A DNA stretch of 64,000 nt from Streptomyces fumanus (GTDB lineage Bacteria > Actinomycetota > Actinomycetes > Streptomycetales > Streptomycetaceae): positions 248,001 through 312,000 of the forward strand of contig NZ_BNBI01000001.1 of NCBI RefSeq assembly GCF_014655295.1. The letters are read 5' to 3'. Both the position numbers and the translations under genes were made by a program. A model generated the notes under the pieces. It made no database searches. It was not told the origin of the DNA and worked only from the letters and a program-made list of their open reading frames with translations. Of this stretch, positions 51,676 to 60,477 are shown in pieces (position 1 is the stretch's first letter; the number at the start of each line of letters is the position of its first letter).

Positions 51676-52960
51676 TGACCGCCTCCAAGCGGAAGAAGGC
51701 CCGCGCCAACGGCGAAGGCATCCTCTACCAGCGCAAGGACGGCCGCTGGGAAGCCGCCAGCTAAGTCCTCGCCGCCGACGGCAGCCGCCCACGCGTCCGG
51801 GTCTACGGCAGCGCACGGAGAGGAGCCGCCGAGAAAATCGCCAACAGCAACCGCGGTCTCCCTGTCGCCACCGCCGACGGCACCGTCGGCGACTACCTCA
51901 CCTACTGGCTCGGCAGCGTCGCCATCCACCGACTCCGCGAGAACACCCACACCCGCTACGCCGCCTGCATCGATCGGTACCTCATCCCCGGCCTCGGCAA
52001 GAAGAAGCTGGCCAAGCTCACCGCCAAGGACATCCGCACCTGGCTCAACCAGCTCCGCACCACCTGCCAGTGCTGCACGCGCGGCATCGACGCCCGGCGC
52101 AACCAGCCCCGCTGCTGCGCCGCCGGCCAGTGCTGCCACAAGCTGCTCTCCCCGCTGACGCTCACCTACATCCACTCCGTGCTCGAGACCGCCCTGGAGC
52201 ACGCCGTCCGCGAAGAGGAGATGCCGCGCAACGTCGCCCGCAACGTCCGCACCGGCACCCCACGGCCCCGACGCATCGAACCCCTCACCGCCGACGAAGC
52301 CCGCCGACTCCTCACCGCCACCCAAGGCCACCGGCTGCATGCCCTGTTCGAACTCGCCCTCCACACCGGACTTCGCAAGGGCGAACTCCTCGGCCTACGC
52401 TGGGAAGACCTCGACCTCGACGCGGGTACCACCGCAATCCGCCGAACCCTCCAGCGCACCAGCGCAGGCGCGCTCATCACGCTCCCCACCGAGACCCGGG
52501 CCTCCGAACGCCGCATCGCCCTGCCTACCCGCTGTGCCCAGTCGCTGAAGCTCCACCGCGAACGGCAGCAGCGCGAGCGAGAGGCCGCAGGCGCCACGTG
52601 GCAGCACAGCGGACACGTGTTCACCACTCCCCAGGGAAAAACGATCGACCCGACCAACCTCACCCGCGCCTTCACCACGCTCCTCCGCAAGTCCGGCCTC
52701 CGCCGCATCCGCTTCCACGACCTCCGGCACTCCACCGCAACCCTGCTCCTGGAACAGGGCGTCGAACTCGTCGTGATCAAGGAACTCCTCGGCCACGCCC
52801 ACATAGGCGTAACCGCCGCCGTCTACGCCCACGTCCGACTCCGCCTCCAGCGCGACGCCATCGACACCCTCGGCACCGCGCGCTCGGTAACCCGCAGACC
52901 ACCGAGACGGCGCGCTCCGACAGCGATGAACCGCCACCCTGTAACGCGCTCGTCCGCTGA
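51675..52960 (+). pseudogene. int: tyrosine integrase with nonsense codon and frameshift
   Basis: ATG 51675 begins MTASKRKKARANGEGILYQR and runs 29 codons to TAA at 51762-51764, where a Tyr codon is expected (AAS-Y-VLAADGSRPRVRVYG). The frame then continues through the SAM-like domain to the catalytic domain, which is intact: Arg in HTGLRKGELLGLRW, HDLRHSTATLLL and LLGHAHIGVTAAVYAHV. At about 52877-52883 a two-base insertion (GCGCGCTC for GCGCTC) shifts it out of the natural end DEPPPCNALVR. An internal start at 52179 would lack the arm-binding part. The element cannot move unaided. Confidence 0.88.
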
Positions 52961-52984
52961 CGTTGCCGTCAACTACTGCCGTCA
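52953..52984 (+). repeat. 32-bp direct repeat, right copy
   Basis: Identical to 48244-48275; contains the integrase stop TGA (52958-52960) and two TGCCGTCA units. It is followed at once by AAGACGGCGAG and the terminator hairpin. It marks the right end of the element next to the Rhs immunity gene. Confidence 0.85.
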
Positions 52985-52991
52985 AGACGGC

Positions 52992-53029
52992 GAGAGGCCG
53001 CGCCAGAGTCGGCTCTGGCGCGGCCTCTC
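52992..53029. terminator. perfect 17-bp bidirectional terminator
   Basis: Arms 52992-53008 and 53013-53029 (GAGAGGCCGCGCCAGAG and complement) pair perfectly around a TCGG loop. It lies between the integrase end (plus) and the Rhs immunity gene end (minus, 53044), and would stop transcription from both. Confidence 0.9.
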
Positions 53030-53043
53030 AGCGTCGAGTCAAT

Positions 53044-53505
53044 TCACGACAACAATTCGCGACGAGACTCCGAATAAGAGTCCGCGTTCTCCGGGAGAAG
53101 CTCCGACATCTTGCCGAAGAACACCGCTCCCGCACCCCTCAGCGCCGCCACGAAATCAGACGTTGAAACGCTCGCTCTCTTCGCGCCGTTGCCCGATTTC
53201 GCCGAAACAAGAACCTGAGACCCTTGCTGTCGGAAAGAGAGCTCAATCGGCTGATCCGGGAAATATGTCGCCGCGTACCCTGTGGTCGAGAGTTGCGGGA
53301 CCATGCTGGCCACGTATGCCCACAGCTGGTCAACGTAATCCCATTCACTGATCCCGATGATCTCAACTCCGTGGATGGCGATTCGCACCGCACCCTCGAC
53401 GTAGTCGGGATCAGCTGGGCGGGTGACGCAGGCATCAACCTGCACGAACGTGCCGCCCGAATCCCTCAGGTACGTCTCGATCTCGATCACGCCGCGATTC
53501 CTCAT
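53044..53505 (-). CDS. putative immunity protein for the Rhs toxin
   Basis: A 153-residue soluble protein starting at ATG 53505, one base after the TGA of the Rhs gene, so it is translated by coupling, as expected of a cognate immunity gene. It begins MRNRGVIEIETYLRDSGGTF, is beta-rich in the first half and helical near AALRGAGAVFFGKMSELL. Codon use is lower in GC than the Rhs core. No named family recognised. Export signals are absent, fitting cytoplasmic neutralisation of the toxin tip. Confidence 0.72.
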   Translation of the reverse strand: MRNRGVIEIETYLRDSGGTFVQVDACVTRPADPDYVEGAVRIAIHGVEIIGISEWDYVDQLWAYVASMVPQLSTTGYAATYFPDQPIELSFRQQGSQVLVSAKSGNGAKRASVSTSDFVAALRGAGAVFFGKMSELLPENADSYSESRRELLS

Positions 53506-53506
53506 G

Positions 53507-56500
53507 TCAGGGAGTAACAGGGTAGAACTGGCCGACTCGGCCTTTATTCATGCCGAGAACATAGTCTACTCCGTTGACTTTTCCCTGAATTTGATACATA
53601 CCCCTGCTCCCTCGCTGAACGAGCGCATCCCTGTTCTGGCGCATGACCTGTCCGATTGCGTCCTGAACATCAGCAACGCTCATCTTGGGGTCGAAGAAGG
53701 ACTGCTGAGCCTTTACCGAGCCATCCCACATTTTCGGATGATGACGAGTGAGGATGTGCTCCATTCCCTTCTTGTCCAGAAGGAAGGTCTCGTTCCCGAA
53801 CTGGAAGCGTTGGCTGCTCCAATCCCGGAGGGCCGGAATGCACCCTCCACTGTTGTGAACCAGTATCGGCGTCTGTCCTGCCAGCACATAGTACGTATGG
53901 ACCGCGCTGACCGTGAGGTTGTGCACCGTTGTCGTCTGCGCGGTCCAGCGCTTGAGCGCGGTGACCTTGACGTACGTGCCGGTGCTGGTGCGCAGCCAGG
54001 TGCCCGGGTGCAGGTCGGTCGCCTTGAGCCAGGTTCCGAGTTCGGGGACCCAGAAGGGGTGGCCGTCGGTGGCGGTGACGGAGGCTGTCTTGTCGCCCTT
54101 GCCGCCGTCGGTGTCGATCGTGATGCGGACCAGGTGCTTGAGGCCGGCGCCGGTGATCTCGGCGGTCACCGTCTGGACGGTGGTCCTGCCCGTCTCCGGG
54201 TCCGTGGCGCGGACCTTGTCGCCGATGTCCACGTCCTCGATGGCCTTGGTACTGCCGTCGGCCATCACGACCCGGGTGCCGGGGGCGAAGCTGTTGCAGG
54301 ACTTGGCGAGCTTGCTCGCCAGTCGGCTGTTCCTCCACCAGTCTTTGATGGCACTGACGAGCTTGTCGCCCAGGCCCCACAGTCGCTTGCCGAGCGCCGC
54401 GGCCTGTTTGATCCTCAGCTTCGCCCCGTACTTGACGGCCAGCTTGCCGATGATCCCGCCGACCATACTGGAGACCACGGTGACCGCGGTCGCCCCGCAG
54501 GCACCGAGGGAGCCGGTGGTGAAGCAGTCCAGGGCGTCGGTGATGCCCAGTTCGTCGGCTACGATCTGGGCGAGTTCCTTCGCCGCTGCCGCCGCTCTGC
54601 GTTTGGCGGCGTCCGCACTGGCCTGGGCGTAGACCTGGCCCGACTGCTGGTTCTTCTTCTTGACGGCGGCGGCGGAGTCCTGGCCCAGGACCTGGTCGAG
54701 GGTGTAGCCGGCCGCTGCCGCGTTCGGTGACAGCCGGGGCGGGCCGGGTTCCGTGCCCGGTGTCGTGTTCTGGCACTGCGAGCAGGGCCGGGTCGGGCAG
54801 TCGACGGACGCACACGTACCGGACGGGTCGGCGTAGGTCGCCGGGTTGTTGTTGCCGTAGGTGTAGCCGTTGATCTGTTGCGGGTTGGCCAGGTTCATCA
54901 CCGGGTCGAGGGAGATGAACCGGCCCAGGTCGGCGTCGTATTCACGTGCCCCGAGGTGGACGAGGCCCGTCGTCTCGTCGTTGGTGCCGCCGACGAAGCC
55001 CTTGTCGTTGGCCCAGGAGGAGACGGACGCCGAGGTCTGGTCGCGGGCGACGCCGAAGGAGTCCAGGCGGCGGCGCTGGGTGGAGCCGTCGCCGGAGGCG
55101 ATGGCGAGCTGGGCCGTGCCCTGGCTGTCGCCGGCGAGGTAGGTGACGCCGTCGGTGGTGCGCTGGGCGATGGTCTGGCCCCCGAAGGAGTAGTAGCGGC
55201 TGCCGCCCACCGTCTTGCCGGCCTTGTCCAGGCGCAGTTCCATGCCGGGCAGGTAGAGGACCTTCTCCGTGGTCGTTTCCCGGAGCAGACGGTCCCCGGC
55301 CGCGTCGTAGACGTAGTTCGTGCTGCTGCCGTCCGCCTCCTTCACCTGGGTGAGGTGGTTCTGCTTGTCCCAGACCAGGGTCTGGGTGTCGCCGCCCAGG
55401 ACGCGAGTTTCGGTGTTGCCCGCCGCGTCGTAGGTGTAGGTGTCCTGCGAGGTGACCGCCGGGGTGGTGTCCGTGGCGGCGGTCTGGGTGACGGTCTTGC
55501 TGAGCTGGTGCGGGCCCTGCTCGCCCTGGCCGTAGGTGGAGGTGACGGTGGACGTGGGAGTGATGCCGACGCCGTGGCGGGTCAGGCCGGTGCGGTTGCC
55601 GGTGACGTCGTAGCTGTAGGAGTTCCAGTACGGGGAGACGCCGCCGACGTTGCTGGAGGCGGGGGCGGCGGTGCAGGCCCGGTCCTGGACGCCGGTGCCG
55701 GAGGCTCCGTCGGGAGTGGCCGCGGAGGTCCACGCCTCGGTCAGCCGCCCGAGCGTGTCATAGGTGAGGCACTGGGCGTCGGTGGGGCCGCCGGCCGGGC
55801 GGTCGGCGATGGAGCGGACGTTCCCCGCGTCGTCGTAACCGTAGGTGGTGTCCAGGGCGGGCGAGGCGGCGTTCTCGACGCGGACGCTCTGGCGGAGCAG
55901 GCGTTCGGTGCCGCGTTCGTAGCGGAAGTCCAGCCAGGTCCTGGTGTCCGTGGACTTGCCGCTCCACAGCTCGACACCTTCGAGCTGGCTGGTGGGCGAG
56001 TACTGCGCGTCGGTGACGTAACTTCCCGTGGTGTTCAGCGAGGTGTTCATGCCGACGGGGCGCTGGAGGCCGTCGTACTGGTAGGAGACGCTTTCACCGG
56101 CCAGGCCGCCCGCAGCGGGGTAACTCTGCGCGGTGACCGTGCCGTCCAGGCCGTACTGGGTGCCGAACTCGTACGTGCCGCCCAGCTCGGGTTCGGCCGT
56201 CTTGGACACCGTGTACCGCGTCAGGGTCGGCCGGTACATCTCGTCCAGTACCGGGTGGAGGACGGAGCTGTAGACGGTGCTGTTGCGGTAGGTGTACTCG
56301 CCGTACAGTTCGCCCTTGGCGACGGTGTCGTACTTGGTCACGGACAGTCGCGTGCCGGTGTCGGCGTCACCCTGCCAGGTGCCGGTGGTCCGGCCGAGTG
56401 CGTCGTAGGTCGTGGTGACCTTGTTCTTGCGGGAGTCGGTGACTGAGGTCGGCCGGTCCACGTCGTCGTAGGCGGTGATGGACGTGCCGGCGTCCGGGTC

Positions 56501-59500
56501 GGTGCTGCTCGTCTGCCGACCGCGCTGGTCGTATCCGTAGCTCCAGGTGTTGCCCGCCTGGTCGACGACGGACTTGAGCTGCCCCGACGGGGTGTAGGTG
56601 TAGCGGGTGGCGACGTAGTCCGACGCCGTGCCGGACGGGCGGGGCGCGCTCGCCTTGTACTCGCGCAGTTCGACCGTGTGGTCGCGGACGTCGGTGATGG
56701 TGGTGGTCGGGGTCTGCCCGTCGGGCGGGTCGACGTGGACGCGGTCGCCGCCGTAGGAGTAGGTGGTGCGGTTCTCCTCCGTGCCGCCGACCTTGAAGAT
56801 ACTGGCGATGGGGCGACTGGCACCGTCGTACTCGGTCACCGTCTGCGCGTCGATGTCCGCGTTGACGGGGGCGAACAGGTCCGTGCCGGGGGCTCCGGTG
56901 GTGTAGTAGGTGTCGTTCGTCTTCACCACGCGGCCGGAGCCGTCGTACAGGGTGTCGGCGATGAGCCGGCCGCCGTCGGGGCCCTCGGTCTGGATCTGGC
57001 GGGGGCGCAGGAGTCCGTCGTAGAGCTGGTACTCGCTGCCGTAGGTGGTGCCGCTGCCCTCCAGTCGCTGCGTGCGCACCCAGGACGGGTCGTCGGTGCG
57101 GATGCCGTAGCTGTACTTGATCGACGCGGTGGCGCCGGCGGCCTTGGGCCGGTCGGGCATCCAGACGGCGGTGAGGCGGCCCAGCGCGTCGTAGGAGAGA
57201 TCGGTCCGCTTGCCGTTCGCGTCCGTCTGCGCGGACAACTGCCCCCATTGCGGGGCGTATTCGGTGTAGGTAACCCAGTCGAGCGGGTTGGTGTCCTGCT
57301 TCTTGGTGGCCAGGCCGTAGGTATCGGTGTACTTGGTGTACGTCGTCTGGTTGGCGGCGTCCGTCACCGTCAGCGGGCGGCCGTAGGTGTCGTAGGTGGC
57401 CTTGGTGACCGTCTGGTAGGTGGCGGTGGTGCCGTTGTGGGAGGCCAGGCGCTTGACGGTGGTGGGGTCGCCCTTGGTCGGTGCGCCGCCCACGGTGGCG
57501 GTGCCGTCGTAGAGCGTGACGTCGTCGGAGATGACGTCCTTCGACCGGTCGGGGGTGGTGGCACAGTCGACGGCGAGTGTTTCGACCCGGGCGATGAGGC
57601 TGTAGATGTGCAGGCCGGGGTTGTCCGCGTACTGGGTGGTGGTGCACTGGTTGTCGGCGACGTCGAGTTCACCGTGATCGGCCGTGCGAACGAGGCGGCC
57701 GGTGGTGTCGTCGTAGGTGTTGGCGGTCGCGGAGTGACGCCAGCCGCCGGCGGCGAGTGCCTCGTAGGAGTCGGTGCGAGCGGTGCGCACGTAGCGTGCG
57801 GTGCGGGTGCCCCAGTCCTCGGCCCGGGTGGCGGTGGTCTTCGTCCACAGTGTGTCGATCGACTTCTCGACGACGGTGTCACCGTTGTAGGTGAGCGTCT
57901 CCAGCTCGAAGCCGGACTTCCAGTCGTCGTCGGTGTAGGTGGTGCCCTCGGTGTCGGTGACGGTCGAGGTGCGGGTGCCGCCGTCGGCGGTCTTGTCTCC
58001 GTCCAGGCCCTGGAAGTAAAGGTGTTCCGTACGGGTGTTGGAGGAGCTGTTGGTGCCGTCCGAGGTCTGGACGCGCACGCGCTGATAGCCGCGCCAGTCG
58101 TTCCAGGTGAGGTACTCGTCCTTGGTGAGGCCGTCCTTTTTGGCCTTCCGCCAGCCGGCGTCACCGAGGTAGGTGTACGTGGTGATGTGGTCCGGGTTGC
58201 CGCCGACGAGATCCTGCTCGGTCACGGAGGAGACGACGTACTTGTGGAACCAGTCCGTGACCGGGTCCTCCTCACCCGGTGGGTTCCACTTGAGCGGGTA
58301 GCAGCGGACGGCCGATTCACCGGCGGTGGGCAGGTCGGTCTCGCTGCACTGCGGATCGGCGTAACCGACGGACAGCACACCGCCTGATTCGTTCTGCACG
58401 GCGGTGAGGCGGAAGCGGACGAAGGGCTGGATGTTGTCGTTGCGCTTGTCGACGCGGTTGGGCAGTTGCAGGCCGTACAGCTTCACCGGCGGGACCGAGA
58501 CATCGGTTCCGGTCAGGCCCTTGTGATCGATCTGGTCGAGCCAGAGCGACCTCGAACCGTCACCGTTGTCGGTGAAGAGGTGCCTCAGGGTCCAGGAGTC
58601 GACGTCCTCGTAGGTGGAGTCGCCGGTGCGGATCTGAGTGGTGATCCGGTCGAGCTGTTTCCGGGTCCAGAACGTCGGGGAGTTCTGGCCGGGGCACTTG
58701 CTTCCGGCCTTGCAGTTGCGGTCCCACGGTACGTCCGGCCAGTCCGCGGCGGTGGAGTCGGTCAGGTCACCGGCCTCGCAGTCGGTGAGGTCGCCGATGC
58801 ACCGCTCGGAGGTGGTGAAGGTGACCCGGGCGGCGGGCTTGGTGTCGTAGACGGTGCCGGAGCGCTGGCCGTAGTCGATGCGCTTGAGGTATCCACCGCG
58901 GATGTACGCCTTGCCGTTCTCCGTCGTCTTCAGGCCCTGCGTGTAGTAATTGGTCTCGGTGCCGTAGAAGTACGAGATCTGGTTGCCGTGCCGGTCGATG
59001 ACGGCGTCCAGGTTCCAGCGCCACGCCTGGGTGCAGTAGGCGTTGGCGAGCGTCGTCTTGTAGCAGGGTTCGTCGGGGTCGTCGCCGTAGACGGGGACGG
59101 TCCAGGCGGAGTTGGTCGTCTCGTCACCGGACGCCCAGCCGTCCAGGTGGTTGCGGCCGAAGAAGTACTGGGTGCCGTCGGTGTTGGTGACCTTCCAGTA
59201 CTCGCCGTTGTCGTCACCGTTGGTCGCGCCGGTCAGTTGCTCGACTTTGGAGAAGTCGTCCGAGATCAGGTGCCACTCGCCGCTCTTCTTGTCCTTGACC
59301 AGATCGCCGGAGGCGCCGCCCGCGATCGAGATGGTGGCGTTGTCGGTGCCCCAGCACTGGTCACCATTGGTGTCGTCGTGGCCGTCGTCCGCACAAGGCT
59401 TGTAGCGGCGCTCGATGAAGCCCGGCTCGTAGGAGAAACCCTGACCGATCCACGAGCCCTGATTGTTGGTCGTCGAGGTCTGGCCGTCGATCGTCTGGGA

Positions 59501-60382
59501 GTTGTATCCCAGCGCCACCGACGGTGCCAGGCCGCCGGGCACGGGCGGAGTGGTGATCGGATAGGACCAGTTGAAGACACCGGAGGCGTCGGAGACGTTC
59601 CACTGCGCGGAGGGGGCGAGCGAGGTGGCCGTATAGCTGCCCTGCGTCCCGGAGTCACCGGCCGTGGCGGCGAGGACGGTCGGTGACGCGGTCCGTCCGG
59701 CCGCAGTGACCTTCGCGGTGGTGGAGAGGGTCTGGTTCTCGGTGTCGTTGACCGACTCCAGTGGCGTGGGCCGCGCACACTGCTTCTTCTGCGGCGTGGT
59801 CAGCACGCAGGCCGGGTACTGGACCAGGCGCAGCCGGGAGGCGTAGCCCCCACCGTAGGCGGGTGCGAAGGAGCTGTAGTCCAGGGAGACGTCGACCGCG
59901 CCGATGCCGGTTCTCCCGTCGGCACGGGCCACGGTCAGCAGGGTGCCGTCGAGGCCGGCGGCGATGGCCTTCCCGCGGTCCGCGATGGCCACTTCGACGG
60001 AGGCCGGGCTGGTCCTGCCCGCCTTCGCCACCCGGACCGGCAGGCCCTTGGCCTTGACCGGCTTGTCCCCGACCTCGACCTCGGCGCTGCCCGCGGCCGG
60101 CCATGCATGCTCGTCGGCCCGGATGACCTTGGCCGTCTCGGCCGGGTCCGTCTTGGTGTAGGCGCGTCCCCTGGCCGTCTTGCCGTCCACTGGGTGGTCG
60201 AGGTCCGTCTGCGTGGGCAGCCGGTCCAGGCCCGCCGCCCGCGCCTGAGGGGAACTCAGTAACGGCGTCTGCGGCAGCACCGAGACGGCCAGCGTCAATC
60301 CCAGGACGGCGGCGACGTGTCGGAAGGGTCGGCGTATGCGGGAACGTCTGAAGGGTCCGGACGGGCGGGACGTCGAGGGCAT
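53507..60382 (-). CDS. secreted Rhs/YD-repeat polymorphic toxin with HINT domain and variable tip
   Basis: A 2291-residue protein. Signal peptide (FRHVAAVLGLTLAVSVL), then an N-terminal region with WSYPITTPPVPGGLAPSVAL and GYNSQTIDGQTSTTNNQGSW as in actinobacterial Rhs proteins. A large YD-repeat shell follows (for example YDTYGRPLTVTDAANQTTY) up to the Rhs core end GAREYDADLGRFISLDPV, then NGYTYGNNNPATYADPSG. A HINT domain is at about 2030-2177 (CNSFAPGTRVVMADGSTKAI to TPILVHN), which should cleave itself. The last 114 residues are the toxin tip, with HILTRHHPKMWDGS and GRVGQFYP, perhaps a BECR-like RNase. ATG 60382 follows GGAG; TTG 60400 is an alternative. Confidence 0.9.
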   Translation of the reverse strand: MPSTSRPSGPFRRSRIRRPFRHVAAVLGLTLAVSVLPQTPLLSSPQARAAGLDRLPTQTDLDHPVDGKTARGRAYTKTDPAETAKVIRADEHAWPAAGSAEVEVGDKPVKAKGLPVRVAKAGRTSPASVEVAIADRGKAIAAGLDGTLLTVARADGRTGIGAVDVSLDYSSFAPAYGGGYASRLRLVQYPACVLTTPQKKQCARPTPLESVNDTENQTLSTTAKVTAAGRTASPTVLAATAGDSGTQGSYTATSLAPSAQWNVSDASGVFNWSYPITTPPVPGGLAPSVALGYNSQTIDGQTSTTNNQGSWIGQGFSYEPGFIERRYKPCADDGHDDTNGDQCWGTDNATISIAGGASGDLVKDKKSGEWHLISDDFSKVEQLTGATNGDDNGEYWKVTNTDGTQYFFGRNHLDGWASGDETTNSAWTVPVYGDDPDEPCYKTTLANAYCTQAWRWNLDAVIDRHGNQISYFYGTETNYYTQGLKTTENGKAYIRGGYLKRIDYGQRSGTVYDTKPAARVTFTTSERCIGDLTDCEAGDLTDSTAADWPDVPWDRNCKAGSKCPGQNSPTFWTRKQLDRITTQIRTGDSTYEDVDSWTLRHLFTDNGDGSRSLWLDQIDHKGLTGTDVSVPPVKLYGLQLPNRVDKRNDNIQPFVRFRLTAVQNESGGVLSVGYADPQCSETDLPTAGESAVRCYPLKWNPPGEEDPVTDWFHKYVVSSVTEQDLVGGNPDHITTYTYLGDAGWRKAKKDGLTKDEYLTWNDWRGYQRVRVQTSDGTNSSSNTRTEHLYFQGLDGDKTADGGTRTSTVTDTEGTTYTDDDWKSGFELETLTYNGDTVVEKSIDTLWTKTTATRAEDWGTRTARYVRTARTDSYEALAAGGWRHSATANTYDDTTGRLVRTADHGELDVADNQCTTTQYADNPGLHIYSLIARVETLAVDCATTPDRSKDVISDDVTLYDGTATVGGAPTKGDPTTVKRLASHNGTTATYQTVTKATYDTYGRPLTVTDAANQTTYTKYTDTYGLATKKQDTNPLDWVTYTEYAPQWGQLSAQTDANGKRTDLSYDALGRLTAVWMPDRPKAAGATASIKYSYGIRTDDPSWVRTQRLEGSGTTYGSEYQLYDGLLRPRQIQTEGPDGGRLIADTLYDGSGRVVKTNDTYYTTGAPGTDLFAPVNADIDAQTVTEYDGASRPIASIFKVGGTEENRTTYSYGGDRVHVDPPDGQTPTTTITDVRDHTVELREYKASAPRPSGTASDYVATRYTYTPSGQLKSVVDQAGNTWSYGYDQRGRQTSSTDPDAGTSITAYDDVDRPTSVTDSRKNKVTTTYDALGRTTGTWQGDADTGTRLSVTKYDTVAKGELYGEYTYRNSTVYSSVLHPVLDEMYRPTLTRYTVSKTAEPELGGTYEFGTQYGLDGTVTAQSYPAAGGLAGESVSYQYDGLQRPVGMNTSLNTTGSYVTDAQYSPTSQLEGVELWSGKSTDTRTWLDFRYERGTERLLRQSVRVENAASPALDTTYGYDDAGNVRSIADRPAGGPTDAQCLTYDTLGRLTEAWTSAATPDGASGTGVQDRACTAAPASSNVGGVSPYWNSYSYDVTGNRTGLTRHGVGITPTSTVTSTYGQGEQGPHQLSKTVTQTAATDTTPAVTSQDTYTYDAAGNTETRVLGGDTQTLVWDKQNHLTQVKEADGSSTNYVYDAAGDRLLRETTTEKVLYLPGMELRLDKAGKTVGGSRYYSFGGQTIAQRTTDGVTYLAGDSQGTAQLAIASGDGSTQRRRLDSFGVARDQTSASVSSWANDKGFVGGTNDETTGLVHLGAREYDADLGRFISLDPVMNLANPQQINGYTYGNNNPATYADPSGTCASVDCPTRPCSQCQNTTPGTEPGPPRLSPNAAAAGYTLDQVLGQDSAAAVKKKNQQSGQVYAQASADAAKRRAAAAAKELAQIVADELGITDALDCFTTGSLGACGATAVTVVSSMVGGIIGKLAVKYGAKLRIKQAAALGKRLWGLGDKLVSAIKDWWRNSRLASKLAKSCNSFAPGTRVVMADGSTKAIEDVDIGDKVRATDPETGRTTVQTVTAEITGAGLKHLVRITIDTDGGKGDKTASVTATDGHPFWVPELGTWLKATDLHPGTWLRTSTGTYVKVTALKRWTAQTTTVHNLTVSAVHTYYVLAGQTPILVHNSGGCIPALRDWSSQRFQFGNETFLLDKKGMEHILTRHHPKMWDGSVKAQQSFFDPKMSVADVQDAIGQVMRQNRDALVQRGSRGMYQIQGKVNGVDYVLGMNKGRVGQFYPVTP

Positions 60383-60477
60383 GACAGCTCCGTGAGGCAA
60401 GGGCGCGGCAGGGACGCGGAAGTCAGGGGGCTGAGAAGGGGCGCCCGGCGCGAGCGGGCCGGGCGCCTCGGAACGCG

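Larger units (their letters stand above)
49297..52984 (+). mobile_element. decayed integrative element (int/xis/GntR type)
   Basis: A segment bearing, in order, a 65-residue CxxC gene, a broken DUF7848-like gene, a GntR regulator, a coiled-coil gene, a broken excisionase and a broken integrase. The right end is the 32-bp repeat after the integrase. The left end is uncertain: either the related GTTGCCGTC cluster at about 49297, or the exact repeat at 48244, which would include the orphan toxin cassette. Replication and TraSA-type transfer genes are missing. It separates two toxin/immunity modules that share HINT homology, so it probably inserted into, or carried part of, a toxin array. Confidence 0.6.

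Noticed and set aside
51191..52960. Continuous plus-strand frame of 589 codons over xis and int
   Set aside because: It contains the first part of the excisionase and the last 18 residues of the integrase, but its long middle is an off-frame Arg/Pro/His-rich translation of int.
53423..54730. Plus-strand frame opposite the Rhs toxin tip and HINT domain
   Set aside because: It turns into Gly/Val/Asp repeats after 100 codons and lies antisense to a well-defined HINT domain.
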